A DNA stretch of 64,000 bases from Glycine soja (GCF_004193775.1 NC_041021.1:22784632-22848631), one strand, 5' to 3'; counted from the stretch's first letter, positions 53,020-64,000 are shown. Numbers and translations: made by a program. Notes: generated by a model not told the origin, from the sequence alone.

Positions 53020-54591
53020 TGTTGGATCAAGTGGCCTCGAAATAATTAAGAAGAGGGGGTTGAATTAATTATTAATGTGCCTTGACTAATTAAAAATTTA
53101 TCCTTCTTAATGTTACTAGATTTAATTAGGCTTTTACTACAAAGTTAAGAAAATAAAGAATAGAAAAAGAAACTTAACCAAAAGTAAAAGCGATAATAAA
53201 AGTGCACAGCGGAAATTAAAGAGTGTAGGGAAGAAGAAGACAAACACAAGAGTTTTATACTGGTTTGGCAACAACCCGTGCCTACATCCAGTCCCCAAGC
53301 GACCTGCGGTCCTTGAGATTTCTTTTCAACCTTGTAAAAACCTTTACAAGCAGAGATCCACAAGGGATGTACCCTCCCTTGTTCTCTTTGAACAACCAAG
53401 TGGATGTACCATCCACTTGAGCTGATCCACAAGAGATGTACCATCTCTTGTTCTCGATTACAACAACCCAAGTAGATGTACCCTCTACTTGTACCACAAA
53501 GGATGTACCCTCCAATGTGTTAAGACAAAGTTCTCAGGCGGTTAGTCCTTTGAATTCTTTTGTTTAAGGGAAAGGGAAGAATCAAAAGAATTCTCAAACT
53601 GTGTCATTTTGAATTCTTTAAAAGGAAGAAGGGAGACACAAAAGAATTTAGGCAGTTAGTCCTTTGTTCTTTTGGAAAAAAGGAGAAGAGAGACACAAAA
53701 AGAATTCAGGCGGTTAGTCCTTGGCGAATTCTTTTTGGCAAAGGGAGAAGAGAATGAAAAGGATGAATAGCACACTTTTGTTTTTTGTGAAACAAACAAA
53801 GTTTGGAAACCAAAAAACTTAGAAAGCTTTTGGCAAAGGAGGAAGAAGAAGAAGTTCAAGAAGATGTTCAAAGAGATTCAAAGGTTGTAAAAGAATATAT
53901 GAAAAAGTTGTGTGTAAAAGTTGTAATTATTGTTATAGAAATGCAAGTCAAGGTCTTACTTTTATAGACTCTTCATGTCTGGTCAAGAAAACCATTAGAA
54001 GAGTTATAACCTTTAGAAAAACCTGAAAGCCATTGGAAAAGTTATATCTCTTGACTTTAATTCAAAACTTGTCACTGGTAATCGATTACACAAAGCTTTT
54101 TATGAAAGGATATGACTTTTCACAATTGATTTTGAATTTCAACGTTTAGATACACTGGTAATCGATTACCAATATCTTGTAATCGATTACACCATTTTGA
54201 AATCAGTTGGAACGTTGTAAATTCAGTTGAAAGCTTTTGAAATCAAACTTTGCCACTAGTAATCAATTATAGGAAACTGGTAATTGATTACCAGAGAGTA
54301 AAAACTTTGGTAACTTAGAAAATTTTGAGAAAAACTCTTTTGAAAAACAAAACTGTGCTATGTTTGTTTTTTGAAAAATCTTTTCAATACTTCCCTTGTG
54401 AAGTCTTCTTGATTTCTTCTCTTGAATCTTGAATTCATCTTCTCTTGCATCTTGAAATCAAACTTCTCTTGACTCTTTAAACTTGTTGACTCAATCTTGA
54501 AATCATTCTCTTGGACTTTTTGTCATCATCTTTGTTATCATCAAAACTACTTGAATCAACTTGATTCATCATCATGAAGCTTGCTTCTACA
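53020..54591 (-). mobile_element. Solo copia-type LTR, minus orientation
   Basis: 1,572 bp, TGTTGGATCAAG...CTTCTACA, with perfect target duplication CTTGT (53015-53019 and 54592-54596). Minus-strand TATA (TCTATAAAAG) lies near 53961-53970. Palindromes GTAATCGATTAC are at 54075-54300. Hairpin arrays are at 53360-53491 and 53525-53740. Sister of 26954-28458. Confidence 0.88.
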
Positions 54592-54596
54592 CTTGT

Positions 54597-54941
54597 ATGA
54601 TATGTTTAGAAGTATTTGATTGATTTCTCATGTTTTTTCAAAACCATTATATTATATAAAATTATTTTTGATATATTAAAACTTTCTATGTTCATCTGGG
54701 TAAGTGTTGATTTTTTTGTTGTTTTAGAAGTGTCTGGTAATCGATTACCTTCTCATGTAATCGATTACAGGCAGTTAGGCTAAGTGTAATCGATTACAAC
54801 ATTCCTGTAATCAATTACAGAGCGTCTATGTCTATAAATTTGAAATTTCAGAAACTGCGAGAACGTTATTTCTGCAGCAACTCGACCCCAAAATCCCTAA
54901 AACTTCAAAACTCGTTTTCTCCCTAAATTCTCAACCAAATC
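54597..54941 (+). promoter_or_regulatory. Palindrome and TATA region upstream of the 54942 ORF
   Basis: Four GTAATCGATTAC-type words at about 54737-54815, a TATA-like TCTATAAATTTG near 54831, then the ORF start 100 bases on. The layout is that of the copia-type LTR promoters nearby. No LTR boundaries could be fixed. Confidence 0.45.
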
Positions 54942-56097
54942 ATGTCCCACAAAGCCCAAAATTCATCATTTTTCATTCTCTTTCATCTCCACCAATTAAA
55001 ACTTCCAAAAACACCTCCAAATGGCAGAACCATTGAAGAAGTGAAAGGGGCTTGCGACTTCATCCGCAGTCACTGGAACTCGAAGCCACGGAACACCCAA
55101 AGCGCAGACATCTCAAATTCCTCCCTCCATATTATCTCCTATGTTGTTTTCCTCGGAAGAACAACGTATCCGGTACAATTGTCTTTTCTCTTCTCATTTC
55201 ATTATCGACCCTAAGTTTGTAGACTTAGCTTTCTTTGATGATGAAGTGTTTGATTGCTTTCAAGCATTTCAAAATTCTTGTTTAATTCAGTTTATCTCCA
55301 TGAAACTTCCTTTTTACCCTGAATTGGTTAAATCCTTTTATTCTAACTTGGAAATTCAAGAAGATTCCTTGATTTTCAAAGTTTATGGGATAAAGATGGT
55401 CATAGACCAGTCCCTTCTCTTTGAACTCACTCAATTATCCAATGACAGTGTACCATTTGAGGGTACACTTGATGATGAGTGGAAGTTTGATTTTTCTGTG
55501 TCTGATGCCCGCTGGATGGTTTGCACCAACCAAGTGGATATGACCAGAAGGCTTCTTGCCAGTTCATTGGCATTCGAATGCCGCATCATGCACTACTTGA
55601 TTGTGCACATCCTACTCCCTAGATCTTCCAACCTTGCACAGGTTTCTGAGGAAGATTTGATAATCATGTGGGTTTTCTTAACCGGTCGTCAAATTGACTA
55701 GGCCCATCTTGTGAGATATCGCATGCATAAGGCATTGACTGAGCCCTTTGTCAAAGTCAAGAGATCCTTCTCTATCAGTGCAAATGTAGTCTCTTCCTTC
55801 GGATACCGCGAAGAGAGGGATGGCTCTTGGGTGAAGAAGGATGCTCCAGTACAGGCCGTTGAAGACCATTCTCCATCACCACATTCTCAAAGAGATGACT
55901 CTTCATCTCTTATGCACAATATTCTTGAAAGACTGGATGGACTCCACACCTTTTTCGGAGAGCGCTTTGACTTGCTGGACAGCCGTATTGATGCCATGGA
56001 TGCATTATTTGCAGGGATGGATACACGTATCACCAAGCTTGAGGAGGATGTTAGTTTTGTTCGTCAGTGCTTTGATCTTCCACCACCATCCTCATAG
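54942..56097 (+). pseudogene. Putative plant transposon protein domain ORF (PF20167-like), broken
   Basis: ATG 54942 (MSHKAQNSS). The frame changes near 55190, after which FVDLAFFDDEVFDCFQAFQN, YPELVKSFYSNLEIQE, VIDQSLLFELTQL, RIMHYLIVHILLPRSSNLAQ and EEDLIIMWVFLTGRQID are read. A TAG lies at 55699-55701, after which the frame goes on (HLVRYRMHKALTEPFVKVKR, SFGYREERDGSWV). The C-terminus is a coiled-coil-like segment (ILERLDGLHTFFGERFDLL, MDTRITKLEEDVSFVRQCF) ending at a TAG at 56095-56097. The family is common in soybean-type retroelements; its role is unknown. Probably internal to the retroelement that element IV entered at 56150/56151. Confidence 0.7.
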
Positions 56098-56150
56098 ATT
56101 TAGATTATTACTATATTTTGTTTCTAAAGCCTTGTATTTGGCTATATTAT

Positions 56151-58326
56151 TGTCGCAACAAACCCTTCGATGGGAAGGCGACGCGAGGGCTCACGGGTGC
56201 GTCTTCCAAGAAAGGAAAATGCGCGAAGTCGCCACCAATGTTTATTCAAGGAAAACGTCGGAAAAATCGGAAAGGTGTGGTCTACGAACTTTAAGTGTGA
56301 AAGGTTCGGGAGTTGTATTTACGCACAGGGAAGGTATTAGCACCCCACGCGTATGTCACAAGGGACGGCAGACTTTAATCAAATGTGCAAATACGACTTC
56401 AAAATGTTTTATTTTCCCTTTTTTATGTCTTTTTGTGTTTTAATGCTTTTTATGTTTTTAATTTTGGTGTGGTCGACAAGGGTGTTTCCCTCGCTCCTAT
56501 GTATCCTCAATTGCGATGAGGAAATCAGACCTACATAGTTCTTTTAGAACTAAACGTTGGTTAAGTTGTTTTGATCTTTTTTCGCAAGATAGATTTTAAT
56601 TGAACAAAGGTCATTAAAGGCATTGGACCATTAAACGATCTTTTGATTTTGAAAGGAGAGAAACGTTAAGGCATTGGACCATTAACGATCTCTTGGGTTG
56701 GTCGACAAAAGCGAGGCTTTTGCTCCTATGTATCCTCAATTGCGATGAGGAAATCAGACCTACGTAGTTCTTGCAAAAGCGGTAAAGTTACATGTTGATT
56801 TTATGCTTTTGAACGGTCCATGTTAACCGATAAAAGCAAAGAGGACCGTTTAAGGCATTTGACTTTAAAATGATTTTTAGTGATTTTTGCGGACAAAGCT
56901 TGGTTTGTGAGTTGATTTTAGCTTTAGTTTCACTTTGGTTATTAGTCAATTCATCCAAGGAAACTTCCCAAGAAAAACGTCCGATTCATTTTTTTATTAT
57001 TTTATTCAAAGATATTTTGATTATTTTATTATTATTTTTTTAAGATATTTTTATTATTTTATTATTGTTATGCTTTTTTTGGTTTAACCGAGGTTACAGC
57101 GTGAACGATCGGTTAGATTTTGCTATAACAGTGATTAAATGAGATTACAATGCAAATGATCGGTTGAAATTCATTTTATCATTTATTAGGCGAGATAACG
57201 GCTTAAAGGATCGGTTAAAACTCGTTAAAAACGGAAGAAAAGAAAACCGAAAGTGAACGAAATAAAGATGAAAGCTAACAAAAAAAGAAATGAATTGAAA
57301 GTCTTGGATTCGAAAACTTACCAGTTGAAGAACGAAGAACGAATGAAGAACAAATGAAGAACGGTGAAGAACGACGGAAAACCTTCACGGATTTGCTCAC
57401 GGAAACGTCTCGGAAACGTTACGGAAGCACCTTGGCTTGGATTTTCTTCACGGAAATAATTTTTTCACCCAAAACAGCTGAATGCATAGCCAAGGGGGTT
57501 AGGGACCAATTGGAACAACCTCCCTTCGCCTATTTATAGGAAAATGGGGGAGGAGGTTGCTGCCCAGCTTGCCCAGGCGAGCTGGGTTGCTTCCTCCTTA
57601 AGTAACCCAGCTTCCAAAATGTTTTGGAAGGCCTAAATTCGAAAATTTGAAAATTTCTATTTGCACCCCCATCTTGATAAGTTCACCCCCCCTTCTTTTG
57701 TAATTTATGAAAAATTTACAGAAGCATATAGGACATGACTTTCTTCTTTTTTTTCTCTTCCTTCTCACCCATATTAAGTGAAATATGCTTATTTAGAGTT
57801 ATGGGAATTTTACGAAAGCATTACGGAAGCCTTACGGAAGTATATAGGATTTGATTTCCCTCTTTTTCCTCTTCCCTTTCACCAATATTAAGTGAAATAT
57901 GCTTACCCAAGGTTTTTGAAAATTTTATGGAAGCATTACGGAAGCCCCAGAAGCCCTGGAAACCATTTTTCAACAAAACGTGGAGGATCTTGATAAGTTC
58001 ACCCCCCCTTTGCTAAATACACTCCCATTTTTGTGTTTTTTTACCAGTTTCTTCCCGAAACATCTCGAAACTTTATGGATTATGCAAAGATACTCTTTTT
58101 GCCCTCTGGAATGTTGTGGGACTTTACGGATTATGCAACAATGCTCTTTTTGACTTCTGGAATGTTGCGAAACTTTACGGATTGCGCAACAATGCTTGTT
58201 TTGACTTCCGGAATGTTGCGAAACTTTACGGATTACTCAGCGATGCTTGTTTTTAGGGTTTTGAAGGGAGAAAATAAGGTTCAAGGACCGACTGCAAGCA
58301 CTCCTGGATGAAATTAGGGTATGACA
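56151..58326 (-). repeat. Element IV 3' LTR (2,176 bp)
   Basis: TGTCGCAACA...GGGTATGACA. The longest LTR of the family here. It has two copies of the two-stem module (56472-56542 and 56701-56770). TATA (CCTATAAATAGG, minus) is at about 57529-57540, and the palindrome GCTTGCCCAGGCGAGC at 57567-57582. The donor-like GGTAAGT is near 57315-57321. Locally repeated GGAAGCATTACGGAAGCC blocks lie at 57720-57960 and GGAATGTTGCGAAACTTTAC blocks at 58080-58240. Confidence 0.88.
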
Positions 58327-58342
58327 GTTGTCCCTCTTTACT
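58327..58342 (-). promoter_or_regulatory. Polypurine tract, element IV
   Basis: The minus strand reads AGTAAAGAGGGACAAC next to the 3' LTR. It is one base different from element I over this stretch. Confidence 0.78.
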
Positions 58343-58379
58343 AATCTTTTATTAGTGATAAAAGGGAAGTAAAGACAAG

Positions 58380-60294
58380 ACACTAATTTCGTTTGAGCGG
58401 AACATCACTTGGCCGATGAATATCCCAACCAGCGGAACATGCTATCGAACTCGATCGTCCCCGCCTAGCAAAGAAGAATCTCGAGCGTCGTCAGGCTGGA
58501 ATGTCTCCGGATGATGAAAGTGAAAATCTGCAAAAATTTCAAAATAATCAGAATCAAACGACCAACATCATCCCGATACCATCGACCTCGTTCGCCCTGG
58601 TTGACAAAAGGTGCGAATAACGATAAGGTATTCCCTGCATGTCACCAGACTCGTTGTCTCTAGATGACAAAAGGTGCATAAGACGATGTTAGTCTCTGCG
58701 CGTCAACGGGCTCGTTTGCCCCTATTTGACTAAAGCTGCAGAAGACGACGTTAGTCTCTGCGTGTCAATGGGCTCGTTTGCCCCAGGTTGATGAAAGGTG
58801 CAGATAACCATACGGTACCCCCGCCTGCCACCTGACTTCCCGGGTCAGGGTAAATAGAAATCGTTTGTATAGATAGTCGCTTGGGTATCTCCACATGTCA
58901 TCGAACTCGCTATCTCTGGATGACAATAGGTGCAGAAGACAACGTTAGTCTCTGCGTGTCAATGGGCTCGCTTTCCTCTGCTTGACAAAAGGTGCAGAAG
59001 ACAATGTTAGTCTCTACGTGTCAACGGGCTCGTTTGCCTATGGTTGACAAAAGGTGTGGATAACCATAAGGTACCTCCGCCTGCCGCCTAACTTCACAGG
59101 TCAAGATTAACAGAAATCATTTGTAAGGATAACCACTTGGGTATCTTCGCCTGCCACCTGACTTCCCGGGTCAGGATTAACGAAAATTGTTCCTACGGAT
59201 AACCGCTTGGGTATCTCCGCCTGTCACCCGACTTCCCGGGTTAGGATTAACAGAAATCGTTTGTACGGATAACCGCTTTGGTATCTTCGCATGTCACCGG
59301 ACTCGCCGTCTCTAGATGACAAAAGGTGCAGAAGACGACGCTAGTCTCTGTGTGTCAATGGGCTCGCTTGCCCCTGGTTGACAAAAGATGTAGAAGATGA
59401 TGTTAGTCTTTGCGCATCAACGGGCTCGCTTGCCCCTAGTTTACGAAAGGTGCGGATAACCATACGGTACCCCCGCCTGCCACCTGACTTCCCGGGTTAG
59501 GGTTAACAGAAATTGTTTGTACGGATAACCACTTGTGTATCTCCGCATGTCACTAGACTCGCCGTCTCTGGATGACAAAAGGTGCAAAAGACGACGTTAG
59601 TCTCTGCATGTCATTGGGCTCGCTTGCCCCTGGTTGACAAAAGGTGCAGAAGACGATGTTAGTCTCTGCGCATCAATAGGCTCATTTGCCCCTGGTTGAC
59701 GAAAGGTGCGGATAACCCTACGGTACCCCCGCTTGCCACCTGACTTCCCAGGTTAGTGTTAATAGAAATCATTTGTACGGATAACCGCTTTGGGTATCTC
59801 CACATGTCACCCGACTTGCCGTCTCTGGATGGCAAAAGGTGCAGAAGACGACGTTAGTCTTTACGTGTCAATGGGCTTGCTTGCCTCTGGTTGACAAAAG
59901 GTGCAGAAGACGATGTTAGTCTCTGGGCGTCAACGGGCTCGTTTGCCCCTAGTTAACAAAAGGTGCAGATAATCATACAGTACCCCCGCCTGCTACCTGA
60001 CTTCCCAGGTCAGGGTTAATAGAATTCGTTTGTACGGATAACCGCTTAGGTATCTTCGCATGTCACCGGACTCGCCATCTCTGGATAACAAAAGGTGCAG
60101 AAGACAACGTTAGTCTCTGCGTGTCAACAGGCTCGCTTGCCCCTGGTTGACAAAAGGTGCAGAAGACAACGTTAGTCTCTGCATGCTACCGGACTTTGAG
60201 TCTGATGGATAGCAAATGAGTGTGTGCGGGTTACCGTATAGGGCGTCTCCGCGCGCCAACGGACTCACAGGTCGTGATAGCAAAAGGTGGGGCG
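58380..60294 (-). repeat. Diverged tandem hairpin array, 3' region of element IV
   Basis: About 30 monomers of 60-66 bp, related to the 64-bp half-units of element I but much more varied. Typical hairpins: TGTCAA 59353-59358 with TTGACA 59378-59383, inner GGGC with GCCC; GCAGA with TCTGC; GCGG with CCGC; CCTGAC with GTCAGG. Higher-order order: cGGATAACC-type units alternate with GAAGACGACGTTAGTC-type units. No coding frame. Confidence 0.85.
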
Positions 60295-60366
60295 GTCGAC
60301 AAAAGCGAGGCTTTTTCTCCTACGTATCCTCAATTTCTGATGAGGAACTTAGACCTATGTAGTTCT

Positions 60367-61840
60367 TTCTGTTGTGATGTGTGAGACTAAAATTGTCTCG
60401 ATGTTCTTTCACTAGAATACGAACATGCTTTAGTAAAGAAACAAAACTTCCAATTGATCAGAGCAACATATAATTTTTGGTGAAAAACAATGTGTCTATC
60501 GGGGAAGGAGAGTATACTGATGAAATTTTCTCATAACCATAAATGAGATTTTGGATGTTAGCGTTTCATTTCTAAATGACCATTTAGAGGAAACACTGGA
60601 TCCAACAAAGTATAAGAAAATCACTCAAAGTGTATCAATCTCACACAGGTAAGTGTTTTATCCTAATTACTAACCATAGATATGTCATGACTTGATTTTG
60701 CAAATCATTTCCCATTAAATCAAAGATTACATGCGTGATCATGGTTCAATAGGACTTTTTTGGGAATGGTGTTTTGGTGAGGAATTTGGCTCTGAGTGTT
60801 TGGGCCTTTTCCTTCTCTGTTTTTGTTTAGTGCGGGGCGTGAAAGTCGCTAGCGCACAGGATTTTGGTTGGCGATCAAAGGGAGAGGACCACTTCAAGTT
60901 GTGGTTTCCTTTCTTTTCTTGTTTACTTGTGACAATTCTGTATTGTTCAGATATTGTCTGGTCCAAAGACCTTTCTGTATATTTCTTTTGTTTTCTTCCA
61001 GTCTTTGATCGGGAATTTTCTTTCTTTTTTTGTTTTCTCCCAATCTTTGATCGGGAATTTTCTTCTTTTCTTTTTTGTTTTCTTCCGACCTTTGATTGGG
61101 AATTTTTTTCTTTTGCTTTCCTCCGATCTTTGATCGGGAACTTTCTCTTCTTTTTTATGTTTTCTTCCGAGGGCAAGGATGGACATTCTCACCCTGGGTC
61201 AAGGTTTATGGTGAGTTGGGATTTTGGCTTAAGGCTTGTAGAACGGCTGGACATGATATATGTCTGGGTGTTGGTTTGGCCAGTGGTTCAGGGATAAAGG
61301 GGATGTCCCACATTATTTCCATGACACACTTGCAACAATGATGATTTGGAAATTTTATGCAAAACTGGTCCTGCATGCACCCATGTGGACACTCAAGCAT
61401 CAAGTTTTTTTGGTCATGTGACACTAGGGCTCAGGATTCATTTTTCCTATTTAAGTCAACCCAGTGTTTCCAAAACATGTTTTTTCATCAATTCATGCAT
61501 TCATCTGAGTCCATTTTGGGTGATCGGGAAAATTTTCACAGCATTCACCCTTCAGGTGCATACACATTTTTCTTCAAAAACCTTGTGTTCTGAATGGCAA
61601 GTTCATTTCCTTTCAAAAGCATGTTGGCTTTTTAGCTAACCAACTTTATTTTTATTTTACTTTTTCTATTTTATTCATGAGGTATTTTGCTACCTAAACA
61701 TATGCATATTTTTGTGAGGTATTTTTGCTATATACATGCGTATCCAAGGTATCTTGCTACCTAAACATACATACATATATTTTGTGAGATATTTTTGCTA
61801 TATACATGCATATCTAAGGTATCTTGCTACCTAAACATAC

Positions 61841-61906
<66 letters not shown>

Positions 61907-62133
61907 TTGTGAGGTATTTTTTTTGCTACCTAAATTACATACATGCATATCTAAGGTATTTTCGCTACCTAAACACACATACATATATTTTGTGAGGTAT
62001 GACTACCTTCCGAGCTTGTGCTTGTTTTATTTAAATTCCTAGGATCATGAGCAACTAGGTGTGTCCTACTATGACTTGAGAAACAAAGGTGATCAAATAA
62101 TAAGCAGAGATTTAAAAGGTACTAGGTTGCTTC
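60367..62133 (-). other. Non-coding 3' region of element IV
   Basis: The stretch 60390-61640 is collinear with 3700-5050 of element I, including the pyrimidine-rich repeat at 61000-61160. The stretch 61680-61990 has about six GAGGTATTTTTGCTACC-type repeats around a (GT)n(AT)n microsatellite (about 61848-61907). No gene can be supported. Confidence 0.65.
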
Positions 62134-63064
62134 CTAGTAACGCTTCTTTAACATCTGGAGTTGGACGCGTGATGACTTGTCGGTCACGGACCTAGTACTT
62201 TTGCTTACCTTTGGCTTTGGACTTGGTCGCTTACTGGTCGGCCACGGGTCGTAGGCAAAGCTCCGGCCTTTGTAGATGAGCTGAGGGGCTCTAGAGGTGG
62301 CAGCAGTGCGTCTATTGCCCGCTGCCGGCCATCCCCATGCTATTGTGGTGTCTTGCCCTACGCCTGCCTGGAGGCACAATACTTCTTGATGAAAGCTCGG
62401 TTAGTACGGGGTCTGATGACCATGCTGGGGGCGACGAGCACTCCGTAGAACTGACAGAGGCCCGTAATCAGAGCTGAAAACCCCAGGACCCTGTTGGACT
62501 TCTTCAGGTCTACTAGGTGTCTTGCAGGCGCAATCCCTGCAAACAATAGATGACATCAGAAATCAATTGAGCGATGTGCATACTTACTTATGTCATGATG
62601 GCGTGACCTTGCTGGGGGGACGGGCACCTGGTAGGACTGACAGAGGCCCATAACCAGAGCTAGAAACCCCAGGGCCCTGTTGGACTTCTCCGGGTCCACT
62701 GGGTGTCTTGTGGGCGTGATCCCTACAAATAGTAGATGGCATCAGAAATCAGTTGAACCATATGCATACTTACCTATGTCGGGATGGCATAGACCAACTG
62801 ATACTTTCGCAGGGGGAGTCGGCATTGCGGTCGCTAGGCAAAATGTTGCTAAGTAGCAACGTCATCCATATCTATGTAAGAGTGGTCATGTTGGTGTGCA
62901 TGATCCGCACTCGTCTCTTTGCAGCGGCACGGGTGAAATCTTGCCCCGGTATGAATAGTAGCTGCGCGATAGCCTCCTCCTCTAGTTATGCTCACACAGT
63001 TGGCCCTCCTCTAGGATCAGGGGGTGGCCCAGGAACTAATAAAAGGAAACTACTGGCCCCTTAA
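62134..63064 (-). pseudogene. Element IV ORF3 remnant with an internal tandem duplication
   Basis: Minus-strand similarity to 5393-6643: EEEAIAQLLFIPGQDFTRAA and RVRIMHTNMTTLT near 62990-62870, LLLSNILPSD near 62850, then ISWSMPS..., and SNRVLGFSALITGLCQFYGV near 62450. A stretch of about 170 bp (from about 62525) is duplicated at 62600-62760, with the copies carrying different changes. Many stops and frameshifts. The N-terminal third is missing, and its place is taken by the minisatellite to the right. Confidence 0.72.
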
Positions 63065-63119
63065 CCGGGAGCGCAAGTCTCGATTAAGCATTAAGGGCAG
63101 AGGACCTTAAATTCTCTTA

Positions 63120-64000
63120 AGGTGTGGATATGGAGTCCACTAAAAGTGAGGACGCGTAGCCCTCTAAAGGTGAGGGTGTGCAGCCCTCTGAAGTTGAGGA
63201 CGTGTCGCCCTTTGAAGGCAAGGGCGCGCAACCCTCTGAAGGCGAGGGTGTGCAGCCCTCTGAAGGCGAGGGCGTGCAGCCCTCCGAAGGTGAGGACGTG
63301 TAGTCCTCTGAAGGCGAAGGCGTGCAGCCCTTCGAAGGTGAGGACATGCAGTCCTCTGAAGGTAAGGATGTGCAGTCCTCTGAAGGCGAGGATGTGTAGT
63401 CCTCTGAAGGTGAGGGCGTGTAGCCCTCTGATGGAAAGGATGTGTAGTCCCCTGAAGGTGAGGACGTGTAGTCCTCCGATAGCGAGGGCGTGCAGCCCTC
63501 TAATGGCAAGGACGTGTCACCCTTTGAAGGCGAGGGGGTGCAGCCCTCTGAAGCTGAGGATGTGTAGTCCTCTAAAGACGAGGGCGTGCAGCCCTCTGAA
63601 GGCAACGGCATGTAACCCTCTAAAGACGAGGACGTGTAGCCCTATGAAGGCGAGGGCGTGCAGCCCTCTGAAGGTGAGGACGTGTATGCAGCCCTCTGAA
63701 GGTGAGGGCGTGTAGCCCTATGAAGGTGCGGGCGTGTAGCCCTATGAAGGTGAGGACGTGTAGCCCTCTGAAGGTGAGGACGTGTAGTCCTCTAAAGACG
63801 AGGGCGTGCAGCCCTCTGAAGGTGAGGGCATGTAGCCCTATGAAGGTGAGGGCACGTAGCCCTATGAAGGTGAGGACATGTAGCCCCTATAGGTGAGGAC
63901 GTGTAGCCCTCTGAAGGTGAAGGCATGTAGCCCTATAAAGGTGAGGACATGTAGTCCTCTAAAGGTGAGGGCGTGTAGCCCTTTGAAGGCGAGGACGTGT
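63120..64000. repeat. 24-bp minisatellite (about 36 units)
   Basis: Unit about GAAGGTGAGGACGTG(T/C)AGCCCTCT, period 24, running off the right edge. As 24 is a multiple of 3, frames stay open on both strands: minus reads octapeptides of the S-E-G-C-T-P-S-P type, plus reads C-S-P-L-K-V-R-T. The element's coding strand is minus, so only the former could belong to an ORF. Changes are mostly transitions. Confidence 0.85.

Larger units (their letters stand above)
56151..64000 (-). mobile_element. Ogre/Tat element IV, 3' part
   Basis: A minus-strand element of the same family, continuing beyond the right edge. Seen from its 3' end: 3' LTR 56151-58326, PPT 58327-58342, hairpin array 58560-60290, two-stem module 60295-60366, 3' region 60367-62133 collinear with 3691-5392 of element I, degenerate ORF3 62134-63064, 24-bp minisatellite from 63120. 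The base run before the LTR is ATTAT (56146-56150); the matching duplication would lie outside the window. It is clearly diverged from element I. Confidence 0.88.

Noticed and set aside
49761..54596. A single complete element bounded by the LTRs at 49758 and 53020 with a shared CTTGT duplication
   Set aside because: CTTGT directly flanks both sides of 53020-54591, making that a solo LTR. The sequence between has an inverted LTR and a plus-strand gag fragment, which does not fit one minus-strand element.
63122..63896. Plus-strand open frame with C-S-P-L-K-V-R-T repeats
   Set aside because: It is the minisatellite read on the strand opposite to the element's coding direction. Openness follows from the 24-bp period.
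1..64000. tRNA, rRNA or other structured host RNA genes
   Set aside because: No cloverleaf with A and B boxes and no rRNA-like block was recognised by eye. The tRNA-related words are only the retroelement primer binding sites.

Overview
The window is plant nuclear DNA made almost entirely of nested LTR retrotransposons. I see no conserved single-copy host gene and no tRNA or rRNA gene. It is most likely pericentromeric or other repeat-rich DNA of a legume, probably Glycine. That rests on giant Ogre/Tat-lineage Ty3 elements with a DUF7745-type ORF1, an Athila-lineage element of the Diaspora/Calypso kind, Ty1/copia-like LTRs full of GTAATCGATTAC palindromes, and plant-mobile-domain (MAIN-like) and Mutator-like debris. 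The species is inferred, not shown.

Layout. (a) 1-26720 is a nest of Ogre/Tat elements of one family, all on the minus strand except the oldest LTR piece. Element I (1062-20318, target duplication CTACC) is complete end to end and sits in ORF1 of element II (1-1061 plus 20319-24401). Element II sits in the leader of element III (24402-26492), which sits in an inverted LTR fragment (26493-26720). Read 5' to 3' on the minus strand, element I is: 5' LTR, PBS, ORF1 (DUF7745 plus coiled coil), gag, protease, G-patch, RT, RNase H, second RNase H, integrase, a spliced accessory ORF3, a 128-bp hairpin tandem array, PPT, and a 3' LTR that has lost its promoter. (b) 26721-31619 is Mutator-like and MAIN-like debris interrupted by a solo copia-type LTR. 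(c) 31625-47787 is an Athila-lineage element (target duplication ATGGA) with PBS, broken gag-protease, no RT/RNase H/integrase, an ORF3 related to that of the Ogre elements, and a PPT. Its 5' LTR holds a solo LTR (32475-33447), and its gag holds a small decayed minus-strand Ty3 element (34354-39585, target duplication GGCTC). (d) 47788-49757 is more Mutator-like debris and tandem repeats. (e) 49758-54596 holds copia-type LTRs, one pair forming a fold-back of about 0.88 kb per arm, a gag fragment and a solo LTR (target duplication CTTGT). (f) 54597-56150 is a broken ORF of the ORF3 (plant transposon protein) type. (g) 56151-64000 is the 3' part of another minus-strand Ogre element (IV), which leaves the window.

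The most interesting signals are structural. Unrelated LTR families carry palindromic repeats just upstream of their TATA boxes. The copia-type leaders contain tandem hairpins whose loops are constant while the two stem arms change together. The Ogre elements carry a tandem array of two alternating hairpins with compensatory stems, plus a two-stem hairpin module repeated nine times in LTRs and 3' regions. ORF3 in both the Ogre and the Athila element starts at a consensus splice acceptor, with a donor and an LTR-like palindrome plus a TATA-like site upstream. This suggests an accessory gene cassette with its own promoter and intron. All coordinates and pairings were read by eye; no alignment or database search was run.
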